Source: Guillardia theta CCMP2712
Lineage: Eukaryota; Cryptophyceae; Pyrenomonadales; Geminigeraceae
Length of the DNA: 64,000 nt
Assembly (NCBI RefSeq): GCF_000315625.1
Contig: NW_005434495.1
Location: 1-64,000, forward strand
Direction of reading: 5' to 3'
Shown here: one piece after another, positions 20,533-31,420 of the stretch
Position numbering within the stretch: the first letter of the stretch is position 1
Layout of the letters: each line of letters starts with the position of its first letter
Made by a program: the position numbers and the translations under genes
Notes under the pieces: generated by a model
Database searches by the model: none
The model's input: only the letters and a program-made list of their open reading frames with translations
Told to the model about the DNA's origin: nothing

Positions 20533-21453
20533 CTAATGTTTCTTGGCCTTCTTTGACTTGGGGGAGACGTAGCTTCTGATGAAGAAGTTGAGGAAGAGAG
20601 CAAAGAGAGACATAATGTAGACGAGGTACAACTGCGTCACCTTCCTGGGGAAGGTCTGGCAGTTGGACTGGAGGAGCCAGATTGCCTGCCCGTTCATGGT
20701 GATGAACTGAATCATCTGCATCATCGTGAGGTACTTCTTCCACCAGATGTCCTTGGTGTGCATGGAGACGAAGTAGTAGGTGTACATAACAGTGTGGATG
20801 AACCCATTGAGGACGATGGTCAGGTAGATGTCTCCGTCATACCCCACGTTGACGTTCATCCAGTAGATCATGAAGATCGTAAGGTGATGGTACACGTGCA
20901 GGAAGGAAAGCTGCTCCCACTTCTTGCCCAGCACGATGAAGAAAGTGTCCATGAAGTCCAGGACCTTGGAGATGTAGAACAACCAGAGCACAGGGGCGAT
21001 GGGAGGGTTCTCAGTCTTGAAGGGGTTGCACGGAACGAGATTGTAGTTGTGCCTGTAAGCGAGGATGCCAGCCTCGAGTGTCATGTAAGAGCAGAGCATC
21101 ACTTGCAGGATGTTGTAGACGAAGCGGATGGGGTACGTCAGCTTGTCCAGGGATCGGAATGGGATCATCACGATCTGCACCAACGTCAGGAGTGTTCTAC
21201 AGCCGCTCGACGTGTCTCACTCTTCCAACAATGACCAATGCGAAGTAGATGGCTGAGATGGCGAAGGCCGAGGCAAAGTCGGTGAGGAACCAACCCTTCC
21301 AGCTAGTGAGATCAAGAGGCTCGAGGAGGTTCAACGCACCTGCGTGGGCAAGGGCTTGATCGCCTTTCCGCTGTCATCGAACAACTCTGTGTTGGCTGCA
21401 AAGTTAAGCAGTTGGCGGCCAACAGCGTCTGCCCATGGCTTGTAGGCTTCCAT
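20533..21453 (-). CDS. Fatty acid elongase, ELO/PUFA type (284 aa)
   Basis: ELO proteins are ER membrane condensing enzymes that add two carbons from malonyl-CoA to acyl-CoA. Three exons (21453-21340, 21319-21221, 21174-20533) join at phase 0. The catalytic histidine box is SFLHVYHHLTIF, preceded by FYISKVLDFMDTFFIVLGKK and followed by NGFIHTVMYTYYF and QFITMNGQAIW. The protein ends with a Lys-rich tail (SPKSKKAKKH), in the style of a di-lysine ER retention signal. By pattern it resembles the elongases of long-chain polyunsaturated fatty acids in marine algae and thraustochytrids; exact substrate is not inferable. The first intron would be only 20 nt (21320-21339). The alternative is a one-base sequence error, in which case that segment is read through (ALNLLEPLDLTSW). 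Confidence 0.9.
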
Positions 21454-22710
21454 CTCTTGATTACAGGGAGGAGAACCTGCGCCTTGGTCTCAGTTCTCCA
21501 ACATCCCATGCATACGTGACTAGCATTAGGAGCGAGAAATTCGAACTTATTTGAATGTGGCTACGGGTACGCAAACGTAAATGCTCACGCAAAGCACCAA
21601 TACGAAGGGAGGGAGGGACAAGAAGAGAGCGCTGAACACAACTTCTCAATAGACGTGAGCAGAGAGAGAGAGGAACAGACGGCGAACACGTTAGCATGTC
21701 ACATGAGTAGAGCTGGAACAAACAGAAACCCAGGACGTCATAACATGCAAGGAAAGAGGAAAAGTGGAGATGAGGGATGAGCAGGGAGACCATGTTGGGG
21801 GGAAGGAAACACGCAGTCAAGGGAGCGATGTAAGACGAATACAAGGAGAGGGAGCGCAAGGAAGGAGAGCAGGAGGCGGAGGAGCCATTGTGCGCGGGGG
21901 TTAATAACTACAAGGAAGGGTCTGCATGCAAGGGGACGGAATCTTCTCCGACCCCATACTTCGGTGGCATGGACTGGAAAGTACCGGTCCTTGCTCTTTT
22001 TTGCGCGACAGGTCAGATGAATGGAGGGGTACTTTGATTGCTTGAAGGGGGTAGTGATAAAGTACATAGGGTGATCGTCAAGGGTAGGCCTTGAAAGTGG
22101 GGTGGGGTGTGGGGGTCCTCGTGCCTGACCCCCTGAGGGGATGAGGAGATCAGGAAGGGCATCGGGGTCATCGAATCTTGATGGGTAGGGGTCCGATAGA
22201 CAGGTCGTTAAATGGGAAAGTACCAGGGTGAATGACTTGAAAACTGAGGAAAAAGAAGGGTGAGGGTACTTGACAAGGGGTGTCGAAATGATCTCATCGT
22301 ATTTGACGGGTGGGGGTGGAGTCTCAAGAGGAAATAAGTACCCCTTAATTTCCCTGAAACATTGGGGTAGGGGTATTGTGGTCAGTATCCGAGTTTGCCC
22401 CAGGACGAACAGAAAGCAGGAGAAATGTCGAGCGATGCGAGAGGGAGGGGAAGGGCAGCAAATCAGGAGGAGGAGGAAGAGGAAGAGGAAGAGAGGAGAG
22501 AGACTGGGAGAGTAGAGGAGCAAGAAGAAGGGTAGAAGGAATGCTTTGATGTGCGAATACGCCAAGACTACTTGAATGGCTCAAGCAGTCGGAGCGATCG
22601 AAAAATTGAAGCAGGGGCGATAGGAATGGACTTGAGGCCAGGAGGGGAGGAAAAATGGACCTTGACATATCGGATCGCAGGTCAAAAGTATGTGATTGTG
22701 AGAAGGACTT
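21454..22710. other. Intergenic region with dispersed G-run/GTAC motifs
   Basis: About 1.25 kb without a supported gene. From about 22000 to 22400 the sequence repeats loosely spaced units with GGGG runs next to AAGTAC or GGGTACTT. A GA-rich tract follows (22440-22530). The long minus-strand open frame here is hydrophobic low complexity and is not supported. Confidence 0.55.
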
Positions 22711-24086
22711 ATGGACTTGACCGTTGTTATTGTGACTTCTCCCTCCTGGACCGATCCGTCTCTCGGTCTGATCGAGCCAGTCATAGCGAGTTTGGCGCTG
22801 GTAGAAGGGGTGGAATCCTGTATAGGAGGCATCAAGATCGTTCTAGATGGCTACAAGATACACAAGACAGCGCAGACGAAGAGAGGAAGGGTCACGAAGG
22901 AGATGGCAGAATCCTATGAGGTGAATGTTGTAACTTGTGCGGTGAAGAGCTGAACTCATCCGCAGCTGTATTATCAAAACCTTGCAAATAGATACTCTCT
23001 TGATTCGAGATTCTCCCTCCTCCGCTGCCCCGAGCACTTTGGGTTTGCCATGGCGGTGCGCTATGGGCTGGAGGTAGAGCGATGGCAGTGACGGGGAGGG
23101 AAGGGTATAACGTGGATTGCAGCATTGCTCCACTGAGTTTGCGCTGATAGTTCAGCATGACCGATCGTTTGTTGCGTCTTTCGATCGTCTCCCCCAAGTG
23201 TTGAGCACGATGAGATCTGTCAGCTGGATCAGATACGCTGGATTCCCCAGCGTCATGAACTGTTCGCACCCAAGGACCCTGTCATGCCGATACGGGCTAG
23301 GGGGCCTGGTGAAGGAGGAGAATCGCGTCAGGGTCGAGGGAGAGGAAGCGATGGAGCTGATGCCTCTTGCCTTCTGGTATGACTCCAATCACATCGCTCA
23401 CGTGGGACGATACCTGGAGATCTTCGCGCCCTATACAAACCTCCCGTTGGAGCTGCGGGAAGCGATCGGTAGGGAGAACGTGCACCAGCTGCTGTTGAGG
23501 AAGGGAGACTTCATCGAGGACAGGTTCGGTCAGGCGCAGGTGAGATCTCCTCCTCTCTCCTTCCCCCTCTCACGTATCTCCTCGCTGAGTAGCGGAAGCT
23601 GCTCACGGGATCAGGGTTGCGGGAGGACGAGGCTCTGCTAGGGAGGATGCACAGATGGTTCGGCAGCTACCTGATCTGGGACAGGAGGGGCTGCGGGCAG
23701 GAGGACGAGGACGTCACCTGCAGAGTTTATGTGGTGAGGATGGGAGAAGGGAAAGAGAGGAGACAAGAGAGGGGGCGAGGGAAGAGTCGGGAGGAGGCAA
23801 GGACTGGGGTGTGGCTGGGGTGCTGGGGATCCGGGAGGGAGTTGAAGAGGACCGGGCCAGAGAGGAGGAGAGGAAGAGGAGACAGAGGAAAGGTTTCCTG
23901 ACGTGACAGCAGGGGCATCTGCCAGGAGCGAAGAGGGGAGGGCAGAGTTACGCGATACAGACAGACACGCACCCTCTGTCAAAGACTTGCAAGAGGAAGG
24001 AGTGGGTGGCTGCTGGCAGACTGTCCCAGTCCCAGCCTTCCTCCTCCGTCAAGGATGAAGTGATGGAGCACCTGGCGGCTGATTGA
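22711..24086 (+). CDS. Glycosyltransferase-like protein
   Basis: Five exons splice in frame from ATG 22711. The product starts MDLTVVIVTSPSWTDPSLGL and continues LIEPVIASLALV, a form typical of cytosolic-facing nucleotide-sugar transferases with a GT-A-like N-terminal strand. Later come YYQNLANRYSLDSRF, FALIVQHDRSFVASFD (an acidic HD/D-containing motif in the position of a metal-binding DxD), MRSVSWIRYAGFPSVMNC, AFWYDSNHIAHVGRYLEIF and LIWDRRGCG. The end is a polar tail, HPLSKTCKRKEW to HLAAD at 24086. No signal peptide is present. The fold assignment is inference; I recognise the style (VIVTSP, IVQHD) from algal glycosyltransferases but cannot give a CAZy family. Confidence 0.6.
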
Positions 24087-24372
24087 GCTGTCAGATACTT
24101 GTCTCATGCCCGTCTTTTGTCTTGCTTCTCCAACCATACTTGTGTGAATGATGTATCTTCCGGTTGCGAACCACTGCGCAACTATCTTTCTCTCGTCTCC
24201 TCCTGTTCCTATTCTCCAATTATTTCTGTTGATTCGTGTCAAATAGTCTTCCCTTCTTCTCGCTTCCTTGTACAGCTGATCTCTTCGTCTTTTCATTTAA
24301 AGAATAAGTGTCTTCGTTGCTCCGCCCTCCTCGTCCTACATTACATCTTGTCTCCCCTCGCTATCCGCCTTG

Positions 24373-25347
24373 CTAGGGCATTGCCCCCACGTCCTTTCTC
24401 AACTGCTTCTTCCTCTCCTGCTCTGCCAGCTCCAGCTTGATCTTGGCATCGGCTGCAGCTCGAGCGACTGCGTCGTCCCTTTCGCTCTGCAAGCGAGCAA
24501 GCTCCCTCTCCATCCTGTCTCAGTCTTGTCACCCCCAGCAGGAGCATCAGCAGGGACTCACCTCTCGCACTCTTCCTGCAGCCCGGCAGACTCGCTCTCG
24601 ACCTCCTTCCTCGCCTGTCGAACGTCTTCGAGTTGAGAGACGAGGAGGTAGGTCCCCTCCTCCATGAACCGCGACAGGCTGCTCACCACCGCCCCCAGGT
24701 CCACCGCCTCCAACTCAACACGCTTGCTGTTGATCGGAGAGGAAGAGGAGGAGGAGGGGGGGGGCTGAGGAGACTCCAACCTGGCCAACCTGTTCATGAT
24801 GCTTCCCTTGATGCCTCGCAGCGTCCAGTCTCGTTCTCTCTTGCCGCCCTCGTCTTGCCCGCCGGAGTTGCTGGGAGCTCCCGAGTTGAAGAGCCTCTTG
24901 GGCTCGAGGAGGAGAGGACTCTTGGTGGCGGCAGCGGAAGAGGAGGGGGAGCTCTCCCTGCTGCCATGCCGAGGAGAAAACTCCATCCATCCTCGCGTGC
25001 TGGCCTCTGACCCGACGAAGGGGCGGATGACGTCATCAAGGCCTCCACTCCTCCCGCTCACGTGAGCATCCTCCAGCTGCTTGTCGAGCTTCGCCCTCCT
25101 CTCGATGGCTGAGCAGAGCAGCCAGGTGAGGTCCGCATTCTCGCGGAGGAGCAGAGCTGGGGTGGAGCTGGAGAACTCCTCGCAGGAGACCTCGTTCTCT
25201 GAACACCTTGAGAGGCTCTCGCTCGCTGCCTTGTTGATCTGCTCCACTACCTGAGGATGAATGTTCAACAACACGAAGTCAAAGATCGAGGATAATGATG
25301 ATGATGATGATGATGATGATGATGGTGATGAGGAGGAGGAGCATGAG

Positions 25348-25379
<32 letters not shown>

Positions 25380-26962
25380 TGTAGTTGTTGTTGTAGTTGT
25401 TGTGGACGTGGGGTGGTGGTGGTTGCGGTGATGGTGATGGCGGTGGATAGTGGTGGTGAAGTCGATTGAATTCTGTCCCTTCAAAAAGGTACGTCAGAGT
25501 ATCGACCTTAAGGTTCTTAAAGTCCTCATAGCGTCCAGGGTCAACTCTCCAGGGGCCTATCCTGAGAGGGCTGCTGGCAAATGGGGTCCTGAGCCATCGC
25601 CACTTTACAGACTTGCAGAGCAGAGAACAAGTCTCACTGCCGGGCGATTCTTGAGATGCGCTGATCCCTGTATGAGTTCAGTTCGTCTTTCATTCTCTTC
25701 GTCTCCATCCATTCATTTGTCTCGCATCGGATCTGCAATGACGTCATTCCCTCCTCAGATCGTTTTCATTCTCGCAACCACCTTCATGCGATTCTGAATC
25801 TCGACCGCTAGCTCGCTTGCTTGATCCTGGTGCTCCTGCACCTGCTCCGACAGCCGCACCAGCTGCTGACGAGCTGAGCAAGGGGAAACAACAGCAGACA
25901 ACATGAACCTGAAGCCCTAGATCATGTTTGAGCTTCTTGTCTGACTCTCCTCTGATCCTCGCGTCTGCTAGCTTCTCCTTCACTCGCTTCACCTGCGCCA
26001 GCGCCAGCGCCAGCTCAGGGCTCTGCGTCGGGCCTGCAGGAAACAAGTTGATGCATGGCGAATGCCGTGAGTCGAGCTTACCTGTCGATTCTGACGCCAC
26101 GTTCTCGTCCTCCTCCTCGTCCAAAGCTCTATCCCCCATCCCTGCTGTACCATGAGAAGAGGTCGGAGATGAGAAGAAATCAAACATCGACATCGGACAT
26201 CGAGATCAAACATAAAGAACAGACATCGAGATTAGACATTCAAATCAAACATCTGGAAGTAGGAGATAGGAATCCTCGCCTGGAATGACATGATTCACAA
26301 AGTCCACGAACTTGTACAGGCTGTGCAGCACATGCATCCCAGCAGCCAGATCCTCCTCCTTGGCTCCCCCAAAGGCCGATGAGCCGTTGGCAGCGAGTCG
26401 AGCAAGACCGTTCATGTACTTGTCGAGCTGCATTCTCCTCTGCTCTATGTGCTCGGGGTTATGAACGATGAACAAGCTTCTCCTCGGGAGCTCGGGGAGG
26501 AAGTGGGAGAGGTCCCAGCCTAGCAGGCGCGACAGCTCTTGATCGAGTGTGAAGAATTGGCTGAATCGCTTCTCCACGTTCCACTCTGTCTCGTCGAACC
26601 TGCACATGACTATGAACACCACCAACGGCTTCCCCTGCATGTCCACTCGCTGGTGTGCTGAGACCACCTTGACCTTGAGGCGAGAGGCAGAGGGAAGCTC
26701 GCCTGCGGTGAGTTAGCGAGGAAGAGGGAGAGAGGGAAGGAGGGAGGGATCGAGCGAGCGAGGGCCGCAGAAAGGTGGGCAGGAGGAAGACAGCAGCGGA
26801 AGGAGGAGGAGGAGGAGGAGGAGGAGGAGGAGGAGAATGACCTTTGATCGCTCTGCTGTCTCTCTCATACGAGAACAGCCCGTCGACCCTCCTCGCCATT
26901 CTTGACGCTGCCGCCCCGATCACCCCCGGCATCGTTATCTTCATGTTCATGTTCATGTTCAT
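24373..26962 (-). CDS. PX-domain protein with coiled coils
   Basis: PX domains bind phosphoinositides and bring proteins to endosomal membranes. From ATG 26962 the protein opens with MNMNMNMKITMPGVIGAAAS, then RMARRVDGLFSYERDSRAIK. The PX domain follows at about residues 43-150: VVFIVMCRFDETEWNVEKRF, RFSQFFTLDQELSRLLGW, HFLPELPRRSLFIV, then EQRRMQLDKYMNGLARLA, and VLHSLYKFVDFVNHVIPG. Downstream exons encode an acidic linker (DEEEDENVAS), coiled-coil helices (VKRVKEKLADARI, LVRLSEQVQEHQDQASELA), a Ser-rich middle (SRESSPSSSAAATKS) and a final coiled coil (RMERELARLQSERDDAVARA) ending at TAG 24373. Resemblance to sorting nexins is limited to the PX part. Middle exon joins are tentative. Confidence 0.7.
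25290..25460. repeat. GAT and TAG/TTG trinucleotide repeats in an intron
   Basis: A (GAT)n run at about 25291-25326 and a (TAG)n/(TTG)n run at about 25347-25405 are followed by GGT-rich sequence. All lie in an intron of the PX gene, between the NRMK and VVEQINKAAS exons. Confidence 0.8.
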
Positions 26963-27069
26963 TGCCGCCGATGACTGAAAAATTCCAAAGGAATTTTATT
27001 GGACTTGAGTCCTTTCCTGCCCCTCCTGCTTCCTTTCCTGCTCCCTCCCCCGCCCCTCCTGCCTCCTCC

Positions 27070-30000
27070 ATGTCTCCCCAGCTAGTTCCTCATCCCTCTT
27101 CCTCTTCTCCTTCCCTTGTCCCCATCTTCGCCCCCTTCGCGCGAGTTTCGGGCGGTTCCCCATGAGAACATTGAAGGCAAGAAGCCCAGGACGCGCATGT
27201 TGAGTGCTACTGTGCTCAACACTCAGCTCCGATGCAAGATGCCTTGAGGGGAGCGAGCGGTCGACATACTTTGCTACTGGCCATGACAACTGTTCTCTTG
27301 TTGCCCCCTGCCCATATGAACGACCCGGTTCTTGGTCTGGTGCGTTGCCTGCCTGCTCTACCTCTCCTCATGTTCATGGCAGGGGGCGGCACCTTCCAAG
27401 AGGCTAAGAAGCTGCTCTGACTGCGGACGGTTCTTTCACTACTGCCATCTTGCTTCCCCAACTCCTGTGCAGGCGACCTGTCTTCGGTCCCGTGGGAGGG
27501 GCTGCCGTTCACTGCTCCCTGCATCGGCATCGGGAGGACATAGATCTGATCAACCCCAAGTGCCAGTGAGTCTCACCATCCTCTTCCCTCCCCTTGTCGT
27601 TACCTCCGCCCAGGTACTCCTCAGGCTGTTCTAAGAATGCAGTCTTCGGCGGGTCGGATACAGGCTGGTTGGGAGGAGGAGGAGGACGAGGGGGAGGAAA
27701 CATGCTGAGGTCAACGGTTTGTTGGCAGGAAGAGAATGTTCTGCTCTGAGCACAGCTGTCTCCACCACGACAATCTAGCCAAGAAGAGGTTTTGACCTTG
27801 ACTGTTTCCCTCGTCCTTACGGTCTCAAAGGAAATCTGAGCAGCAAGGTTATCCAGCGTTCGACCTTTTCAACCAAGCAGAAGCACATCCGAAAATCAGG
27901 AGGAGGAGATTGCGGAGAGCTGCTTTCAAGCCTGAGTTTCAACTGATGTCGAACTACCCGGCTGTTCGGAAGTCGACGACGCCTATCAACGTCAAACTGC
28001 TTCCTGAGAGGATGGTCAATGACTCGCAGAAAAATTTCATGAGCCCCGTGCAAGAAGCTCTTGATCTCACGTTGAATCTCAAGTCGTACCCGCCGCTGAA
28101 CAGGACGCACGGAAGCTGCATTGTTTGCCTTGACAGGAGCATATGCTGGTGCGGTGGAAACGGGATGGAGACGTGGGGAGGTGAAAAATGTTGTCAGGGG
28201 AGCAGCAGTGGAAGATAGGCTGTGGAGATACTTCTTGTGCAGAAGGTCTTTGTCTTGGCCCTTGAACCTTGAAAGTTTGTCTGAGCAACCTCATAGCTGC
28301 AAGAACCTCACCAATTCAACTTGTGTGCTGTTGAGCAAGAAATGCGAGTCTTGCAGGTCAGCACCGCACGTTTCTGCAATATTCTTGATGCAATTAGCAT
28401 GGCAGTCGATATGGAAACTGGGCATCCAAGGAAAAGGGCAGGAAAAGGGTGTGGAGGTGTAGTTTTCATGCCTACGAGGTGGGAACGAGCGTCTCCATTT
28501 CCTTCTTTCCGTTCTCCACTAGCCTGACTGACCTTCCGTGCCGGCTCTCCACAGAGTGACGTGGATTTCGCACACTCTCAATGTCAGCATAGCGAAGGAT
28601 GTAGTACCCTTGCTTCCTTCGGTGTCCCAGACGTATTTCTCCTCTCCCTCCCTCCTCTCCCTCCTCCTCATTCACCACAACCACCGCCTTCTCCAACTCC
28701 TACTTCTTCACTCCACCCTCCCTTCTCCCTCTCCTCCTCCCTCTCCTCCTTCTCCCTTTGCTCCTTCATCGTTCCTCGTCTCAATTGCTCCGCAGGGCAG
28801 GCCGATGTTCTGCCGCCTCCACAAGGACCCTGTGAACGATCGTCTCCTCATCTCTCTTCTCGCCTCACTCACGGCGCAGAAACACGTGTCGGTCTCGCAT
28901 CAACGACATTTCTGCACCCAGCCTGGCTGCAGGAACCGAGCTTGTTTTGGGACAGTGAGGCCGATGACCGAGGGGGAAGCGATGAGGTCTCATGCTGCTG
29001 GTCAACAGATCGTGCAAGGTGCTCCGAATCGACAGCATTGCTCCTTGCACAGACTGCCGGAGGAGAAGGACCTTGTCCACAGGTGCTGCGACTCTGCTCC
29101 TGGCCCTCGCGTTGACCTGACGTCTTCATCCTCAGAACGTGCGAAGGAGACGACGGGACTTGCTCCAAGTTTCCAGTCTTCGGGGATCCCACCGAGAGAA
29201 TACCGCGATGGTGCAGGGCCCATCGGAAAGAGGTGGAGGAGCTGACGGCAGAAGCTCTCGCTGACTGTCAGCATGTCACAAGGGGGTGCATGTGGACGTG
29301 AAGCACTTTCGTTGTGAGTTCAAGGGTTGCCGCCGTCACCCGATCTACACCAGGGCGAACAAGACGTGAGGACAGGGCTCGGGGCTCGTATGACCTCACG
29401 GCCGATGCAGGAGGCCCTCGATCTGCAGCGAGCACAAGGAGGAGGTGGAGGGGCAGACGATGGTGGTGGAGAAGGGGATGAAGCAAGAATCGAACAGAAG
29501 CTCCGAGGTGAAGCTTCAGTGTCTGACTGTCCGCCTCTCTATCCTGACGGCATGGTCGCAGAGCCTTTCAGAGCCCAGCCAGACCGCCGGCTATGCTCCG
29601 CCAGACCCCACGAAGCCGAAGAGGCTGGTGAAACATGACGACGACGACGACGATGATGATGAGGTTTGTTGGAACCGCACACATGTTTCAAGTTTTATCG
29701 TATACTAAGATCATATCGCAGTCCGATATTCCAGATGATGTCAGCTTCGGGTTTGTTTCACAGTAGCAGCCGTGGAGGTACTGAAGAAATTCACTGCAGG
29801 TGGCAAGAGCAAGCCTTTCTGAACGCAAGCTCGGCCTTGCCTCCCCATCAGCACAACTTGTCGTATGAGATTTCTGTGAGGAGCGCCGACATGATACAGA
29901 CAGAAGTTTCTGTCCACCACAGCTCCAAGACTTCCATCTCGTCTTGTCATACTGACAACATCATGGCAGCAGCAAACATGCTCATCTCGTCCATGCAGAA

Positions 30001-30079
30001 GACGTTCGCTGCTGGCCTGTCTGGCGGCGCGAAGGCTGCCGACTCGTCCGATGCTCAGCCCAGCGACGCAGAAATGTAA
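27070..30079 (+). CDS. EsV-1-7 repeat cysteine protein
   Basis: The EsV-1-7 module is a Cys/His repeat with the rough pattern C-x4-C-x4-P-x-FG-x(n)-C-x2-H-x(~12)-C, named from an Ectocarpus virus gene and found in the brown algal developmental regulator IMMEDIATE UPRIGHT. Spliced exons from ATG 27070 give at least five copies: CSDCGRRPVFG with VHCSLHRHREDI; CQYSSGCSKNAVFG with MFCSEH; CQHSEGCSTLASFG with MFCRLHKDP; CTQPGCRNRACFG with QHCSLHRLPEEK; CEGDDGTCSKFPVFG with RWCRAHRKEGVHVDV; and CEFKGCRRHPIY with SICSEHKEE. A basic insertion (IRRRRLRRAAFKPEF) and two further Cys clusters lie between copies two and three. After an Asp run comes a C-terminal region with no repeats, rich in Ser and Ala, ending at TAA 30079. 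Metal or nucleic acid binding is likely but unproven. One intron (27710-27728) is 19 nt. Confidence 0.72.
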
Positions 30080-30197
30080 GATATTCAATGAGATGTCCTA
30101 TTACCCTCCTCCTCTTCCAAATCCCCGCGCAAAACTTCATTTCCCATCACGTAATCTGTTTTGCGCTTCACCAAGCGTATCAAAGGTTTCTTGCATC

Positions 30198-30563
30198 CTA
30201 CACCTTATCCACGTTCAGCTCACACTGCTCGTACCACTTGAGCCAGTTGCGATCTTTCGCGTCAAACGGCGTCCACAGGCAGGGCCAAGAACCCGACATG
30301 CTGCTGGACTCTGACTCCTCCACGCCCTGCTCTGAAGCCTCCGACTCACTCCCAGCAGAAACTACTCGATGCGATCGCTGCTGCTCGAAGGAGGCTGCAG
30401 GTGAGTCAAAGACTAGTATGCTCTCAGTCAAACCAGAGATCTCATCCTCTGACTCCGCATCGTCCACACTGCCACAAGCTTCTTCTGATGCAGTAGTCAT
30501 TGGTTGTTTAACGAACGGTTCGTTCTCATTCCAAGAGCTCGCGCGGCTCTGCTGTGCATCCAT
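30198..30563 (-). CDS. Small acidic Ser/Glu-rich protein (121 aa)
   Basis: A single open frame on the minus strand with an ATG at 30563 and 121 codons. It is rich in Ser and Glu (DDAESEDEISGLTES, SESEASEQGVEESES) and ends in a distinctive Trp/Cys tail, SWPCLWTPFDAKD then WLKWYEQCELNVDKV. The acidic middle and conserved-looking tail suggest a short docking peptide, but no family is recognised. The gene is convergent with the EsV-1-7 gene (118 nt between stops), and its upstream side carries the CCGGGCC promoter cluster. The overlapping plus-strand frame looks like its shadow. Confidence 0.5.
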   Translation of the reverse strand: MDAQQSRASSWNENEPFVKQPMTTASEEACGSVDDAESEDEISGLTESILVFDSPAASFEQQRSHRVVSAGSESEASEQGVEESESSSMSGSWPCLWTPFDAKDRNWLKWYEQCELNVDKV

Positions 30564-31420
30564 GGGGTTGGGCTCAGGGGCTTCTCAGCGGCTACAGGGG
30601 TCGGTCAGCAAGTGTGCAACAGGAGAAGGATCATCGTACCAGAGGTAAAGTCACCTACCGTAGTACAGAGGCAAGTAGGCTGAGATCAAGTCGCCGCCCG
30701 TCAAAGGCTTGACATTCCGAAGTTCACAGTGACTGCCACCGACTCGGACGGCGAGCGGCCCCGGGCCGGGCGCACTGTGACGGGCCCCGGCCCGGGGCCT
30801 TGTGAGTTAAATACTGTCAAGTGATAAGTGGGTTCGAACGCCTCGACAGTTATGTCTGATTCAAATATGAAACGGTCGCCACCTTTAAGTAGGGTTGGGG
30901 TACTTTGTCCACCCACCCAATATCAGCGATTTGTACTAGTGAAGAGTTGATTTGTATCATTTCGAACATGGGGGGTAGTGATTGCGATTGAAGTACGGGG
31001 GTGGGTACGAGGCTGGAAATGGTGGCAGATCCATAGAGCAGAGGGAGGAGATACACAGAGAGGAAAGGAGAGGAGGAGGGAGAGTGAGTGAGAGAAATGG
31101 ATAGAAGAGGGAAAGTGGACAGAGAAACATAGTAACGGCAGTGAATAAGGGGAATGAGGAAGAGGGGTTACTTCGGGTAGGAAATGCTGAACGGAAAGGA
31201 CGAATCACAAGGGAGTCTCCGAAGACAACTGGAGTTTGGCTTTCATTCACGTCTGTTCTTGTTCTTTTGAATTATTGTACTATCTTGTTCTTTTCTCATC
31301 ATAAGGTGGAGTTAGGCCGATTGAACGTGGCACTGACTTTTCCATGGTGCCTCAGATTCAGGGCTTTTTATGAGCAACGGCAGCCAGTCGTCGTGAACTT
31401 GTGAATCCCAAAGAAAAGAA
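30564..31420. promoter_or_regulatory. Divergent promoter region with GC cluster and G-run tract
   Basis: The region contains CACCTACCGTAGTACAG at about 30651-30667, a dense CCGGGCC palindrome cluster at about 30750-30799, a G-run/GGGGTAC-type tract (about 30880-31020) and AT-rich sequence before the next gene. The ACCGTAGTAC motif next to the GC cluster repeats the arrangement seen at 11.65 kb. Confidence 0.5.

Noticed and set aside
21738-22565. Long minus-strand open frame of 275 codons
   Set aside because: It is hydrophobic, Pro/Ser/Leu-rich low complexity over the G-run tract, lacks any domain, and has no plausible splice pattern.
27070-30079. Idea that the EsV-1-7 gene is an inserted viral gene
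   Set aside because: It has many short host-type introns and typical flanks, and no other viral gene is nearby. Ancient transfer cannot be excluded, but nothing in the sequence shows it.
30088-30648. 186-codon plus-strand frame
   Set aside because: The minus-strand frame has the better start, an acidic coding composition and a distinctive Trp/Cys tail; the plus frame looks like its shadow.
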